Both the position numbers and the translations under genes were made by a program. A DNA stretch of 6,880 nt from Desulfatirhabdium butyrativorans. Its GTDB lineage: Bacteria; Desulfobacterota; Desulfobacteria; Desulfobacterales; JAIFKL01. The stretch is taken from positions 1 through 6,880 of the forward strand of contig DZCT01000275.1 in NCBI GenBank assembly GCA_022736535.1, read 5' to 3'. The notes beneath the pieces are model-generated. The model had not been told where the DNA came from, did no database searches, and worked only from the letters and a program-made list of their open reading frames with translations. Shown one piece after another: positions 1 to 5,261 of the stretch; the first letter of the stretch is position 1; each line of letters starts with the position of its first letter.

Positions 1-1934
1 TCTGTCAGCAGGTCTGTCAGCTTTTTGCTCCCGAAACGTCGCCGGCGGTCCCCGCCGAGCTGATCCGTAAAGCCGTCGCTGAACATATAAAAATACATTC
101 CGTTTTCAACAGGCACGGTATGGTTTGTAAAATTGAAACTTAAATCGGAATGTTTGTAGCCGATGCTTTGACGGTCCCCTTTAATGATATTTATCTCACC
201 GTTATAAACATAATAAAGCGGTATTTTGGCGCCGGCAAACGTCAGAATCCCTTTTTCTCCCGACAGGGGGGATTTCTCCCCTTTACTGAAGGAGGGAGCG
301 GGAAACTTCATAAAACAGACCGCCGCGTCTAAACCGTCATTGGACAGCGTGTATTTTTTATCCTGCTGAAGCGATGTTTTTACTATAAAACTGAGTCGTT
401 TCAAAATTTCTCCGGGGTCACGGTTTCCTTCATCCCGGATGATTCTCGTCATTGCGGAAGATGCGATCAGCGTCATAAACGCGCCCGGAACTCCATGCCC
501 GGTACAGTCAATCACGGCAACAATGCAGCCGTTTTCCACAGACTCCGTAAACAGAATATCGCCGCCCACAATGTCTCTGGGCATCCACAGGAAAAAACTC
601 CCGGGCAGATAGGTTTTGACATGCTCCGGGTTCGGGAGCAGGGAACGCTGAATGGTTTTGGCGTACTGAATGCTGTCCGTTATTTTTTTGTTCGTATTTT
701 CAGCAATTATTTTAGCATGTTCTGCGTTTTCTTTCGCGCTGACAATATCCCGTTCATGGCGGCTCATCACCCGGATCGTGAATCCGGCGATCAGCGCGGA
801 AGACAGCAGACAGCCTGAGCATATCAGCAGCAGGACAGATGCGCCCGCGCGCTTGCTGGTCTTCATGCTTTTCTGAAGGACGGTCATATCATCCTGAACC
901 CGGGTCACAAGACCGTCAACCTGCTTTGTCATCAGTCCGGCGATTTCACGGGATTCGGAAAGCTTTTTTCCCAAGGCTTCTTTGCCGGAAATGATGTTTC
1001 CGACTAAAAGAAAAATCCCTTTTTCCCCTTCGCTCATACCGAATATTCGGTCGTCAATGTCACGGACGTTATTGGCAAGCACGGGATTCCGCCGCGCCAG
1101 CGCGCTTTCCGAAAAAATAGCCGCTGCCTGCCGGAATGCCGCGTGTGAAACTTTGAAGCGGTTGTGAATATCCGTAAGCGTATCCGCGCGGTCCGCTTCT
1201 GACACGGCATGAAGAATGGCAAAAAGAAAATTTCCCTCCGCCTTGATCTCCAGGGCATATCCCATATCTCTGATCGCGCCCTCGGTCAGTTCGCCGACAG
1301 ATTTCTGGGCAAAGCTGAGGATTTCTTTGTAAGCGGCTTCTGTATCCTGAGTTTTTTCGACTGACTTGACGGCAGAGGCAATTTGCCGGGCTGTGCGTTT
1401 GCCGAGCAGACTTGCCAGCGAAGAGGTGCCGTACATGACAGGACTGACGGTATCTGCAAAATCGCCGTGAGTTTTCTGAATTTCACTCAAAACAGATTTC
1501 AGTTCTTTTTTCAAACCCAGATGTCTGAGCGTTCCGGATTTGAGAGCAGACAGTATTTCGCTGATTTTTCCGCTGGTGCTGCTGATCTGAGAAATGATTT
1601 TCCCGTGTTTTCCGCCGCCTCGGTCCGAGAGAAAACTCACATCGCTATGAATATCTTTCATCAGATAGTCAATGCGGGCTGCGGTCTGACGGAGTTCTTC
1701 CTCATCGCCGGACGCGGCAAGCACCGGCGACACGGCTGCCAGCGTGGCGCAGTGTTCGGACAGACGCATGGCAGCAACCATTTCCGGCATGGTTTCATCT
1801 GTGGTGTGGTCCACGGCTTTTCCGAACTTGCTGAATAAATAGAGTGCGAATCCGGTTGAAAAAAGAATCAGAATCGCAATTCCGACAAATGCCGTAAAAA
1901 GTTTTGCTTCAAAAGTTTTCCACCAGATTGTCAT
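1..1934 (-). CDS. Membrane-anchored SpoIIE/PP2C-type protein serine phosphatase with extracytoplasmic sensor region (3' end off window)
   Basis: I read this minus-strand frame from an ATG at 1934-1932 and found no stop for 644 codons up to the window edge. Residues 12-34 form a first membrane segment, 35-364 a mostly helical, presumably periplasmic region, and 365-389 a second membrane segment. A short charged linker (390-415, likely coiled coil) leads to the phosphatase domain. Family hallmarks are DSIQYAKTIQRSLLP (420-434), PRDIVGGD (452-459), DCTGHGVPGAF (476-486), NDGLDAA (532-538) and FSDGFTDQLGG (618-628). The acidic metal ligands are therefore probably D459, D476 and D620. Such enzymes dephosphorylate Ser/Thr on anti-anti-sigma/STAS-type partners; SiaA is the nearest well-known architecture. 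There is no room for a full HAMP domain. Residues 545-561 look like an insertion. The ribosome site is weak (GGAAAG, two bases from ATG). By comparison with the family, roughly the last 40-60 residues lie beyond base 1. Confidence 0.88.
   Translation of the reverse strand, partial: MTIWWKTFEAKLFTAFVGIAILILFSTGFALYLFSKFGKAVDHTTDETMPEMVAAMRLSEHCATLAAVSPVLAASGDEEELRQTAARIDYLMKDIHSDVSFLSDRGGGKHGKIISQISSTSGKISEILSALKSGTLRHLGLKKELKSVLSEIQKTHGDFADTVSPVMYGTSSLASLLGKRTARQIASAVKSVEKTQDTEAAYKEILSFAQKSVGELTEGAIRDMGYALEIKAEGNFLFAILHAVSEADRADTLTDIHNRFKVSHAAFRQAAAIFSESALARRNPVLANNVRDIDDRIFGMSEGEKGIFLLVGNIISGKEALGKKLSESREIAGLMTKQVDGLVTRVQDDMTVLQKSMKTSKRAGASVLLLICSGCLLSSALIAGFTIRVMSRHERDIVSAKENAEHAKIIAENTNKKITDSIQYAKTIQRSLLPNPEHVKTYLPGSFFLWMPRDIVGGDILFTESVENGCIVAVIDCTGHGVPGAFMTLIASSAMTRIIRDEGNRDPGEILKRLSFIVKTSLQQDKKYTLSNDGLDAAVCFMKFPAPSFSKGEKSPLSGEKGILTFAGAKIPLYYVYNGEINIIKGDRQSIGYKHSDLSFNFTNHTVPVENGMYFYMFSDGFTDQLGGDRRRRFGSKKLTDLLT
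252..302 (-). repeat. In-frame repeat-like insertion inside the phosphatase domain
   Basis: Between the NDGLDAAVC strand and the ILTFAGAK strand, where SpoIIE-family proteins normally have a tight turn, this gene carries about 17 extra residues (545-561, PAPSFSKGEKSPLSGEK). The underlying DNA is G/C-run rich, with a small GGGGAGAAATCCCC palindrome and flanking CCCTCC/GGGAGA runs. It resembles intergenic G/C-run hairpin repeats of this kind of genome rather than family sequence. The reading frame is kept and the downstream motifs are intact, so the enzyme is probably functional. Confidence 0.5.
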
Positions 1935-1949
1935 ATCTTTCCGATCTTT

Positions 1950-1975
1950 CCCGCAAAGGCGCAGAGAGCGCAAAG
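1950..1975. repeat. GCAAAG/GCGCAGAG short interspersed repeat
   Basis: The stretch contains CCGCAAAGGCGCAGAG followed by AGCGCAAAG, two GCAAAG words around a GCGCAGAG core. It lies just upstream of the phosphatase start and would be in its 5' leader. The pattern is like other short interspersed words of this genome type, but only one copy is visible here. Confidence 0.35.
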
Positions 1976-1993
1976 AAAAATTGTTGGTAGTGA

Positions 1994-2137
1994 TATAGCA
2001 ATAGTTCGGGAAAATTTTTCAGACTGAATGATTTCAGGAGGTTATGAAATTTAAAACAGATTATCAGATTTAATAATTTCAGCCACTTATTAAATTATGA
2101 TTTTCTGAACACAAAAAATTACCGAACTGTTGATATA
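1994..2137. mobile_element. MITE-like element with imperfect ~25-bp terminal inverted repeats
   Basis: The left end (1994-2019, TATAGCAATAGTTCGG…) and the reverse complement of the right end (2113-2137, TATATCAACAGTTCGG…) agree at 20 of 25 positions, and at 14 of the outer 16. The interior is AT-rich and has no meaningful gene. GATATA occurs at both outer edges, so a TA-type target duplication is possible but cannot be separated from the terminal repeat itself. It could be a non-autonomous transposon relic, or simply a large imperfect stem. No transposase is present in the window. Confidence 0.45.
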
Positions 2138-2200
2138 GAAGAGGTGATGAATTCTGCCGCTGTCATTCTGAGCCTATGGCCTGTTTGTCACCGTTTTGTC

Positions 2201-2385
2201 ACCGTAGGTTGGGGTGAGGAACGAACCCCAACATTTGATGGTCATTCTGAACGCAGTGAAGAATCTCTGTCTGTCACCGCTGAGATTCTTCGCTACGCTC
2301 AGAATGACACCCTGCTACGCTCAGAATGACACCCTGCTACGCTCAGCTCAGATGTTGGGGTTCGTTCCTCACCCCAACCTACGGT
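2201..2385. repeat. Nested inverted repeat, 34-bp perfect outer arms around a 27-bp inner stem
   Basis: The outer arms 2201-2234 and 2352-2385 are exact reverse complements over 34 bp. Each arm is itself a small palindrome (GTTGGGG…CCCCAAC). Inside, 2241-2267 and 2282-2308 pair with three mismatches and carry the GTCATTCTGA…TCAGAATGAC signature. Between the inner stem and the right outer arm lies a 22-bp tandem duplication. This looks like one repeat element inserted into another. It fills the gap downstream of the binding-protein gene and could act as a strong RNA stem for transcripts leaving that gene. Confidence 0.85.
2293..2346. repeat. 22-bp tandem duplication within the nested repeat
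   Basis: The unit beginning CTACGCTCAGAATGACACCC occupies 2293-2314 and 2315-2336 exactly, and its first ten bases recur at 2337-2346. The unit is the right end of the GTCATTCTGA-type hairpin, so the array probably arose by slippage or unequal exchange on that arm. It codes for nothing plausible. Confidence 0.8.
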
Positions 2386-2446
2386 GACTGCTTCGCTCAG
2401 AATGACACTCCGAAATCACCCGGTTCTGCACCGCTGTCCGGATTTT

Positions 2447-3403
2447 TTATTTGATAATGCCGTTATCCCGCAGAATTTTCTCTGCATTGTTTTTGTCAAC
2501 GGTCATGGTGGGCAGCGTCACCCGTTTTTCAATTTTACCGCCCTTGAGAAGGTGAAAGGCTTGACGAATGCCTTCATCTCCGGGAGTTTTATAAAGAAAA
2601 GTCGCGGTCAGAATGCCTTCATGCACCCATTTGATCCCTTCTTCGGGAATGCCGTCAATACCGAGAAAGGCAATATTTTTTTCTCTGCCCGAATCTTTTG
2701 CAGCCATATACGCGCCGTAAGCCATGGGATCATTATGGGCATAAACCAGATCAATTTTTTCATTCTGATCCAGAGCCTCTGCCATGATTTCATAGCCTTT
2801 GTCCTGCTTCCAGTCCCCGTCGTTGGGCTTTGTCAGCATCTTAATTCCCGGCTCTCTGTCAATGATTTCATGGAAACCTGAATGACGGTCCTGAGCCGGC
2901 GTGGACGCGCTGCCGCCCCAGATTTCCACGACATTGCCGGCTGCTTTTCCGGGACCGCCGAGATATTTCACGGCATACTCGCCGGCTGTTCTGCCGATGA
3001 GTTTGTTGTCCCCGCCGATGAACTGCGTATAACGGTCATTGATCAGATCACGATCCAGAACAAACACAGGGATTCCCGCGTCAAAAGCCCTGTTGACCGC
3101 AGGTGTCAGCGCGGCCGCGACCTTCGGTGAAATCAGAATCGCATCTGCTTTCATTTTGATAAATTCTTCCACATCTGCCGCCTGTTTTGCCGCGTCATCC
3201 GTTCCGTCCCGGACAATCAGCGTGATTTCAGGATGCCTGTCCGCTTCCTGTCGCAGTTCTTTGTTGAACAGAAGCCGCCAGGGTTCGGTGGTGGTTGCCT
3301 GCGAGAACCCGATCACAAAGTTTTTTTCCGCCCCTGCCGGACCTGCCAGACATACAAACAGGAACAGCCCTGCCAGAAAAACAATGCCGATCCGCTTTTC
3401 CAT
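2447..3403 (-). CDS. Periplasmic sugar-type ABC substrate-binding protein (Peripla_BP_4, YtfQ/RbsB class)
   Basis: This 318-residue protein binds a small ligand, most likely a sugar, in the periplasm. Residues 1-25 form a Sec signal peptide ending AGA before EKN; the Cys at 18 lacks a proper lipobox, so it is probably not a lipoprotein. The mature part has the two-lobed type I binding-protein fold: GFSQATTTEPWR (32-43), DGTDDAAKQAADVEEFI (67-83), PVFVLDRDL (112-120), QDRHSGF (171-177), YAHNDPMAYGA (221-231) and GIDGIPEEG (248-256). These follow YtfQ (galactofuranose binding) closely in order and spacing, but the ligand cannot be assigned. I chose ATG 3403 over ATG 3424 because AAGGAGG (3412-3418) lies at good spacing before it and the signal peptide then starts normally. 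No permease or ATPase gene is nearby; a sensor phosphatase follows on the same strand after 512 bp of repeats. Confidence 0.9.
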   Translation of the reverse strand: MEKRIGIVFLAGLFLFVCLAGPAGAEKNFVIGFSQATTTEPWRLLFNKELRQEADRHPEITLIVRDGTDDAAKQAADVEEFIKMKADAILISPKVAAALTPAVNRAFDAGIPVFVLDRDLINDRYTQFIGGDNKLIGRTAGEYAVKYLGGPGKAAGNVVEIWGGSASTPAQDRHSGFHEIIDREPGIKMLTKPNDGDWKQDKGYEIMAEALDQNEKIDLVYAHNDPMAYGAYMAAKDSGREKNIAFLGIDGIPEEGIKWVHEGILTATFLYKTPGDEGIRQAFHLLKGGKIEKRVTLPTMTVDKNNAEKILRDNGIIK

Positions 3404-3410
3404 AAAAATA

Positions 3411-3418
3411 TCCTCCTT
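3411..3418 (-). promoter_or_regulatory. Ribosome binding site deciding the start of the substrate-binding protein
   Basis: On the minus strand AAGGAGGA stands seven bases before ATG 3403. It lies inside the longer frame that would begin at ATG 3424, so the upstream ATG is unlikely to be the real start. Confidence 0.8.
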
Positions 3419-3450
3419 GTTCATTCATCTTTTTTATCATAATCTTCTAA

Positions 3451-3479
3451 AATATGACATTAATATCAAAGAAAATCAA
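3451..3479 (-). promoter_or_regulatory. Candidate sigma70-type promoter for the substrate-binding protein
   Basis: On the minus strand TTGATT (3479-3474) and CATATT (3456-3451) are separated by 17 bases, about 48 bases before the start codon, in a very AT-rich stretch. The -10 match is only four of six, so this is a suggestion rather than a firm call. Confidence 0.35.
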
Positions 3480-3495
3480 GAATAAATATCGCGGC

Positions 3496-3524
3496 TTGAC
3501 ATCAGTTTTTTTTATTCATATCTT
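3496..3524 (+). promoter_or_regulatory. Candidate sigma70-type promoter for the nifX-like/IscU-like/fmdB-like cluster
   Basis: A perfect TTGACA (3496-3501) is followed after 17 bases by TATCTT (3519-3524). It points toward the gene cluster starting at 3911 but is about 385 bases away. Most of that distance is the repeat element at 3571-3865, so the original leader may have been near 90 bases before the insertion. Confidence 0.42.
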
Positions 3525-3570
3525 TCCGGTAAATAATATAGGCGTCACATCGTTGAATTTTTGCATTGAA

Positions 3571-3865
3571 AAATAAAACGAGTTACGCAGTTGATCTCGT
3601 TCCCACGCTCCGCGTGGGAATCCGCGTCCCCGTATCCGGAGTGCTGAAATGCCTGATTTTATAAAACGGTTCAGCATTGTGCTAAAATTCGCTCCGCTCA
3701 TTTCAGCACTCCGGACGGCGTCCGGCTCCGGAGTGCTGAAATGAAATTTTAGCATTTTCATCTGTGTGTGCTAAAATTCGCTCCGCTCATTTCAGCACTC
3801 CGGAAGACGTTCCCACGCGGAGCGTGGGAACGAGAACCGCAACTGCTTAACTCCTAAATAAAACG
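3571..3865. mobile_element. Nested repeat element (MITE-like) bordered by a 10-bp direct repeat
   Basis: AAATAAAACG occurs at 3571-3580 and again at 3856-3865, as a target-site duplication would. Just inside, GAGTTACGCAGTTG (3580-3593) is mirrored with one mismatch by CAACTGCTTAACTC (3839-3852). Next come 25-bp perfect inverted arms of the CTCGTTCCCACG type (3596-3620 and 3810-3834). The centre holds copies of a GTGCTAAAAT…ATTTCAGCAC hairpin unit. There is no transposase; the frames in it are repeat translations. The simplest reading is a non-autonomous element that landed between a promoter and its gene. Confidence 0.6.
3678..3804. repeat. Two identical 38-bp hairpin units with an inverted, internally deleted copy between them
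   Basis: The 38-bp unit TGTGCTAAAATTCGCTCCGC…CTCCGGA occurs exactly at 3678-3715 and 3767-3804. Between them, 3727-3754 is the same unit in reverse orientation lacking the nine-base AGCGGAGCG core. A further half copy, CCGGAGTGCTGAAATG, lies at 3636-3651. Each unit folds on itself (GTGCTAAAAT against ATTTCAGCAC), and copies can also pair with the inverted copy, giving alternative cruciform or RNA folds. Confidence 0.85.
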
Positions 3866-3897
3866 GGAAGCAAACAGGAAAATTTTTTATGTTTTTT

Positions 3898-3904
3898 AAG
3901 GAGG
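3898..3904 (+). promoter_or_regulatory. Ribosome binding site supporting a TTG start
   Basis: AAGGAGG stands six bases before TTG 3911. No ATG in this frame lies near enough to replace it, and the family N terminus begins exactly here, so the TTG start is well supported. Confidence 0.8.
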
Positions 3905-3910
3905 ACTGCA

Positions 3911-4291
3911 TTGAAAATAGCTTTTCCCACTCAGGAAAATATCGGTTTTGACAGCATGGTTTACAGCCATTTCGGATCAGCCAGATTTTTTATTATTGTT
4001 GATGAAAACACCGGCGATTCGGGAACCGTGGAAAATCATGACCTCAACCATACACACGGTATGTGCAACCCGGTGGGCGCACTGGGCGGCAAAAAAGTGG
4101 ATGCGGTGGTGGCGGGCGGCATCGGCGGCGGCGCGCTGAACAAGTTCAACGGCGCGGGCATTAAAGTATATCGGGGAGTGGAAGGAACGGTTTCCGAAAA
4201 TCTTGAAATGATAAAATCCGGCAAACTTCCGGGTTACAGCGTGGAGCATGTCTGTCTTCACCAGCACCGTAACGGCGGATGCGCGCATTAA
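3911..4291 (+). CDS. NifX/NifB-type dinitrogenase Fe-Mo cofactor-binding-like protein
   Basis: This 126-residue cytoplasmic protein belongs to the Nitro_FeMo-Co family (NifX, NafY, the NifB C terminus), small proteins that bind or carry iron-containing cofactors. It starts MKIAFPT, continues with SHFGSARFFIIVD (19-31), then a His-rich loop with HDLNHTHGMC (43-52) and the glycine-rich VDAVVAGGIGGGALNKF (63-79), and ends with a Cys/His tail (C115, H117, H119, C124, H126). The start codon is TTG at 3911, supported by AAGGAGG six bases earlier and by the family's usual N terminus. Stand-alone members are common in anaerobes without nitrogenase, so nitrogen fixation should not be inferred. It lies 12 bases before the IscU-like gene, so co-transcription is likely. 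Confidence 0.88.
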   Translation: MKIAFPTQENIGFDSMVYSHFGSARFFIIVDENTGDSGTVENHDLNHTHGMCNPVGALGGKKVDAVVAGGIGGGALNKFNGAGIKVYRGVEGTVSENLEMIKSGKLPGYSVEHVCLHQHRNGGCAH

Positions 4292-4303
4292 GGAGAGGCG
4301 GTT

Positions 4304-4732
4304 ATGAATCAGCGTCAGTCACTTGAACCGTCGGATACCGCGGCGGTCAGGGAAATGCTCGCAGGCACCGGCTATGCGGAAAAAGCCATTGAATATTATA
4401 TTCGGAAAGTATTCATGGGAGATATGCCTGATGCGGATCAGGTTTCTGAAATGGTCGGTTCCTGCGGGGACACCATGAAGGTTTTTCTTAAAGTTGAAAA
4501 CAGTATTATCAAAGATATTAAATATCAGGTACTCGGATGTCCGGGTGCCGTTTCTTCCGCGATGGCTGCCGCAAAGCTTGTCAGGGGAAAAGACCTTAAA
4601 TATGCCCGGACTATTAATGACAATGATATTTTCAGCGAGCTTGAAGACATTCCCGCGCAGAAACATCACTGTATTCAACTGGCAGTGAAAACCCTTCATA
4701 AAGCCATTGACGAATACGGAAACGGGAAGTAG
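4304..4732 (+). CDS. IscU/NifU-N-type iron-sulfur cluster assembly scaffold protein
   Basis: This 142-residue protein is an IscU-family scaffold on which Fe-S clusters are built and handed on. The three conserved cysteines are present: C54 in SCGDTMK with the neighbouring D56, C79 in LGCPGAVSSAMAAAKLVRGK, and C123 in QKHHCIQLAVKTLHKAI. The N terminus differs from classical IscU: the Y-S-x-x-V-x-x-H-x-x-NPxNxG stretch is replaced by YYIRKVFMGDMPDADQV (31-47), a form seen in a divergent anaerobe branch paired with NifX-like proteins. A ribosome site, AGGAGAGG (4291-4298), precedes ATG 4304, and the gap to the upstream gene is only 12 bases. The TAG stop is shared with the first base of a TAGGGTGG repeat, which may have replaced the original end. 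Confidence 0.9.
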   Translation: MNQRQSLEPSDTAAVREMLAGTGYAEKAIEYYIRKVFMGDMPDADQVSEMVGSCGDTMKVFLKVENSIIKDIKYQVLGCPGAVSSAMAAAKLVRGKDLKYARTINDNDIFSELEDIPAQKHHCIQLAVKTLHKAIDEYGNGK

Positions 4733-4800
4733 GGTGGACAAAGCGAAGCGTGTCCACCGATTTCCATAAGGCGGACACGCTTCGCTTAGTCCGCCCTACA
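4730..4800. repeat. TAGGGTGGAC…GTCCGCCCTA hairpin repeat between genes
   Basis: Arms 4730-4758 and 4770-4800 pair with three mismatches over 29 bases around an ATTTCCAT-type loop. The element begins with the stop codon of the IscU-like gene and ends about eight bases before the ribosome site of the fmdB-like gene. A transcript would form a very stable stem here. Without a following U-run it is not a typical intrinsic terminator, but it could reduce fmdB expression or shield the upstream message. Confidence 0.8.
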
Positions 4801-4819
4801 AAACTATGGGAGGATTGCG

Positions 4820-5074
4820 ATGCCGATTTTTGACTACTTATGTAAAGATTGCGGCAAGATCAGCGAAATTCTTGTCACATCAGGCGAAGAGAAAAACAGA
4901 TGCGGCGCCTGCGGAAGTTCTGACCTGAAAAAGATGCTTTCCGCACATTCATCGTTATCAGGAAGTGCAAAACACAGTATGCCGGGCCCCGGGGACACCG
5001 CGTGCTGCGGCGAGTCTCCGGGACATGGTTCCTGCGCGGGCCCCGGCAGTTGCTGCGGCAGAAATCCGTTTTGA
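4820..5074 (+). CDS. FmdB-family zinc ribbon protein with Cys-rich C-terminal tail
   Basis: The 84-residue protein opens with the FmdB-type zinc ribbon: MPIFDYLCKDCG, with C8 and C11, and a second pair C28 and C31 in CGAC. These four cysteines should bind one metal ion. FmdB was named as a putative regulator of formylmethanofuran dehydrogenase genes, but most relatives have no known role. Residues 40-60 are a Ser/Gly-rich spacer, and the tail adds C62-C63, C72 and C78-C79 (ACCGE…SCAGPGSCCG), possibly a second metal site. A GGGAGG site (4808-4813) precedes the ATG. It lies 87 bases after the IscU-like gene with a hairpin repeat in between, so co-transcription is plausible but not certain. Confidence 0.85.
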   Translation: MPIFDYLCKDCGKISEILVTSGEEKNRCGACGSSDLKKMLSAHSSLSGSAKHSMPGPGDTACCGESPGHGSCAGPGSCCGRNPF

Positions 5075-5075
5075 A

Positions 5076-5110
5076 AGTGAGAAGTGAGAAGTGAGAAGTG
5101 AGAAGTGAGA
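5076..5110. repeat. Five copies of a 7-bp tandem repeat (AGTGAGA)
   Basis: AGTGAGA occurs five times without interruption, starting one base after the fmdB-like stop codon. The number of copies is likely to vary between strains by slippage. It is outside any gene, so no phase variation of a protein is implied. Confidence 0.9.
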
Positions 5111-5143
5111 AATAAATGCCTCTTATTTTTTCACTTCTCACTT
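5091..5143 (+). terminator. Possible stem-loop end of the fmdB-like transcript
   Basis: The end of the AGTGAGA array plus GAAATAA can pair with TTATTTTTTCACTTCTCACTT (5123-5143) around a short ATGCCTC loop, with one or two mismatches. A T-run lies within the right arm rather than after it, so this is not a textbook intrinsic terminator. It is the only strong stem directly after the gene. Confidence 0.35.
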
Positions 5144-5187
5144 ATCTTATCCTGTAAATACTTTAAATCCCTGTTAATTTTCAGCTA

Positions 5188-5213
5188 CGTTCCCAAGCCG
5201 GGGTTTGGGAACG
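5188..5213. repeat. CGTTCCCAA…TTGGGAACG hairpin repeat
   Basis: A perfect 9-bp stem (5188-5196 with 5205-5213) surrounds an eight-base GCCGGGGT loop. Its sequence is close to the GTTCCCACG arms of the element at 3571-3865, so both probably belong to one repeat family. Confidence 0.75.
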
Positions 5214-5222
5214 AGACATCAT

Positions 5223-5254
5223 GCAGAGCGGGCGCATGTTGATGCCCGCCCTGC
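5223..5254 (-). terminator. Stem-loop downstream of the secreted repeat-protein gene
   Basis: On the minus strand, eight bases or so after the stop codon, a GC-rich ten-pair stem (5254-5245 with 5232-5223, one G-U pair) closes a short loop holding a further CAT/ATG pairing. No U-run follows. It could still end or stabilise the transcript of the gene ending at 5262. Confidence 0.4.
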
Positions 5255-5261
5255 TTGTCTG

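Noticed and set aside
1383..1838. Plus-strand 151-codon frame
   Set aside because: It lies antisense to the phosphatase gene, whose frame carries clear family motifs and a membrane-sensor layout.
2038..2072. AGGAGGTT-ATG with a nine-codon frame (MKFKTDYQI)
   Set aside because: A good ribosome-like site, but the frame is tiny, lies inside the MITE-like element and has no downstream gene on that strand to lead.
2144..2329. Plus-strand 61-codon frame containing SERSEESL…LRYAQND
   Set aside because: It is a read-through of the GTCATTCTGA…TCAGAATGAC hairpin and its tandem copy, not a protein.
2384..2881. Plus-strand 165-codon frame
   Set aside because: Antisense to the binding protein and beginning within a repeat; no recognisable features.
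3516..3761. Minus-strand 81-codon frame containing RGFPRGAWERD
   Set aside because: It is a translation of the GTTCCCACG and GTGCTGAAATG hairpin repeats, a known type of false gene, with no ribosome site of note.
3571..3865. CRISPR array
   Set aside because: Repeats are palindromic, in both orientations and unevenly spaced, without unique spacers of regular length.
4319..4741. Minus-strand 140-codon frame
   Set aside because: Antisense to the IscU-like gene, whose conserved cysteines fix the true strand.
5223..5254. tRNA or small RNA gene
   Set aside because: Only a single hairpin is present; no cloverleaf, T-loop or CCA signature was found here or in the other intergenic gaps.
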